From Punica granatum (lineage: Eukaryota; Streptophyta; Magnoliopsida; Myrtales; Lythraceae), in NCBI RefSeq assembly GCF_007655135.1, contig NC_045132.1, positions 6,138,001-6,202,000 on the forward strand: a stretch of 64,000 bases of DNA, written 5' to 3'. The notes under the pieces were generated by a model, which was given only the letters and a program-made list of their open reading frames with translations, ran no database searches and was not told the origin of the DNA. Each line of letters begins with the position of its first letter. Positions within the stretch are counted from its first letter, which is position 1. Made by a program: the position numbers and the translations under genes. This document shows positions 61,681 through 64,000 of this stretch, in pieces.

Positions 61681-63560
61681 TGTGCCACTATAATAAGCCT
61701 CCTTTCTAACTAACATGACTTCATTTCTTAAGGGTAAAAGTGGTTAGTTTCAAAAGAAAGTTTGTTACAACGAAAACAATCAGAAGCCTCATGATGACTA
61801 CTAAACGATAACTTTAAATTGCGGGTCGTGGATAGAGGTGGGTGATAGAGGATTATTGAGAGTTCCTATATGCAAGGTTGGTTTTGTTTGAATGGAGGGA
61901 TTTTAGATAAAAATGATTGAGGGGAAATTGCATTAATCTAGAAATTATATAGATGGCCCGATATTCGGTAGGACTACCCGTATCCATTTATTAGATATTA
62001 GAATTTTTATTTCATTATAATAGGTCCATGAGCCTCTCTTATAATTCAAAAAAGACTATCATTACACAAACAAAAAATTAAAGCTGAAGACACGTTATGC
62101 AAATAGCATAAAACTACAAAAATTCAAAATAATTCCATAAATAATCCAAATATTATGTAAACTAAATCTTAAAGAACCACGCTTTATGCAAACTAATTTT
62201 GGCCATGACAGTGCCCAGAGTGGTTGGGAGAGACTAATCAAAACTTTAGAGATGGTTGAGGGACATGCAACGAGGAGTCTCTGTTTGTGCGATGAGAGTT
62301 TGCCACGTAGGATTTTCAAGCACTTTCTCAACTCTTAGTTGGGTGCCTCTTCCTTTATCTTCTTTAATTTAATAACCTATCAAAAGTAACTAAAAAAATT
62401 TTAAAAATGTGAGAAGTGAGCATAAGTTTATTGGTTTTGTGGTGGTAGAGACATGATTAATTATGTATATTGTTTTGTGTTCAAAATTTTCCATTCAATT
62501 TTTTCTTATTTTTCTATTTTTAGACATATAGTTTTGGTCTTTGGTCAACTTTGCTCATATAAATTTCAAAAAAGCAGAATCAATCCAATATATTTGGTCC
62601 AGTAGACAGTTTTGATCCATTCCATGAAGGGGCATTACGGAATTGCTAATATAGAATCGAAGCCGTTAGTTCTTTCCACATAGTGATTTGTTACTGGTTG
62701 CGAATTAAAAAATGAAAAACAACCAACCCCAAGGAGTTGGGTGATCATGGAGAAGGGGGACCGGATTGAGGACTCCCCCTTCCGGGTACCCTACAAAGTT
62801 GCACACATATCATACGTCCAATATGTTATATGGATATTGAATTTTTTAAGACTCAGAGTTGTAAATATGTAACTTTTCTTACCACAAAATGTACGAATTA
62901 TCCTATCTTCTAATATCAACAAACGAAATATGTATTATTTAATATAACTATTAATATGAAAGATGTATTGGATTTAGTATTACATTGTATATTATTTCTG
63001 AATAAATTTTTGTGAGAAATAAATAAACCCATCCATACAAATATATTACAAATAAATTTAAGACTTTCAATCAGAAAAAAGAGTAACAACATAAAAATAA
63101 CAGGTTTGTACTCTTAATCAATATCACATCTACTAATATATAAGTCATAGAAACAAAAAAGATTTTATTCATTTATTTATGACAAATTAACCCAAAAAAA
63201 AAAATCACAAGCACAGGCTTAACAGGCGGGTCTTAGGTCTGGTTTCGTATTCATTCCAATGTGCAACCAAATAAATAAATTCACCCGAATTCTTATTTCT
63301 AATCTCCGTCAATTTCAGTTTTCTGCCAATTCTAGTCTCAATTTTAATCTCAGGGATCAAACACCGCCTCAATCATTAATATTAATACCGTTAAACGTGC
63401 ACATAGAGTAATTATTATGTTTTACAAGTAATTTTTCTTATTTAGTTGAAGGCATTGTTCCCTCTTAAGTTGTTTATATACAATTTATAGATTTTTCCCC
63501 TAATAACTTTCCATTTAAACTTTTCATTCCACCGATTTGCCTTTTATCTTCCTTCAATTT
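61681..63560. other. AT-rich intergenic DNA, no recognised gene
   Basis: No domain was found. The minus-strand frame at 62095-62331 (78 codons) lacks family motifs. A purine-rich GGAGAAGGGGGACCGG stretch near 62750 is isolated. Confidence 0.45.
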
Positions 63561-63569
63561 GACTTTCCC

Positions 63570-63850
63570 CTCCATTCTGTCGAGCAAAATATCAGAGTGG
63601 GGGAGAGAGAATTTTGATCCGAACGCCTATTGGCGCGACCCGAACGGTAATAAGCCCTGGGATTCATTCCCGTAGAATTTTAAGGGAAAGCTTCTTCCGT
63701 AGAGGATACAATGGATGACGCCTAGTGTCTTCTCTGGTACAGCAGGAGAATCTCGAATTGAATGTTGATCTCCTTATTTTTTTCATTCAATGCTTAAATT
63801 TGATCCGATCGAGTAGGTACAATCTAGAAGTTACTGCGTCTTGGGGTAGA
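63570..63850 (+). promoter_or_regulatory. Possible promoter/5' leader of a gene extending past the window
   Basis: GC rises abruptly at 63590 (GTGGGGGAGAGAGA, then ATTGGCGCG, an E2F-like WTTSSCSS match). A five-codon open frame (ATG at 63711 to TAG) could be an upstream ORF. The sequence then returns to an AT-rich, intron-like character. No main start codon is visible before the window ends. Confidence 0.25.
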
Positions 63851-64000
63851 TGAAATCCCTTCCTTTATAGTAGTCCGTCTCACTCGTTCAACAATTCTCT
63901 GACGAAGCTTTCAAATTTAGGTTGTTAGTTCGTAATCCGAATTTATGCGAGTGGATGATTTTTGCCATAGTTGCTTGCAATAATCTAAGCAGAGACATAA

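Noticed and set aside
1..64000. tRNA, rRNA or organellar insertions
   Set aside because: No cloverleaf-compatible stretch or rRNA core motif was recognised on either strand; a tRNAscan run would be decisive.

Overview
The window is nuclear DNA from a flowering plant, most likely a woody eudicot. The evidence is intron-containing plant gene families (an ABCB15-type transporter, an LRR-XII receptor kinase, a plant POLD1 relic), an AT-rich background, and plant transposons of almost every class: Ty3/gypsy Tat lineage, CACTA, a Helitron-like end, and MITEs with GTTTGG-type ends. Pomegranate or another Myrtales/rosid genome is a guess only. No organellar or bacterial genes, tRNA or rRNA were recognised.

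Layout. 1-5.8 kb: AT-rich spacer with a hairpin, a MITE, a G-box-rich promoter-like stretch leading into a short truncated coding start, and a long-TIR foldback element. 5.8-19.5 kb: a 5 kb segment present twice in direct orientation (copy A about 5846-10890, copy B about 14086-19475), with a non-autonomous CACTA element (clean 3-bp target duplication) in the spacer. 19.5-23.4 kb: very AT-rich DNA ending in a Helitron-like 3' terminus. 23.5-28.1 kb: the only gene that looks intact, a seven-exon full-size ABCB transporter on the minus strand. Its exon lengths and phases sum to 1254 codons. 28-35 kb: spacer with foldback elements, then an intron-retaining POLD1 pseudogene whose catalytic middle is missing. 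35.3-36.5 kb: a second long-TIR element. 38.5-51.2 kb: a CCHC zinc-knuckle gene split by a 12.3 kb Tat-lineage LTR retrotransposon. 53.2-56.4 kb: a minus-strand non-RD LRR receptor kinase with one frameshift. 56.5-64 kb: duplicated upstream segments of that kinase, a MITE cluster, tandem repeats, a long hairpin, and perhaps the 5' end of a gene that continues beyond the window.

The genes do not form a pathway. The window is mainly a record of gene decay and transposition: one apparently working transporter, three broken genes (POLD1-like, zinc knuckle, receptor kinase), and a retrotransposon that lacks gag, carries three pol stops, and yet has almost identical LTRs. It also keeps a candidate intron whose removal exactly connects two pol reading frames. 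All calls are from reading the sequence; no database search was run.
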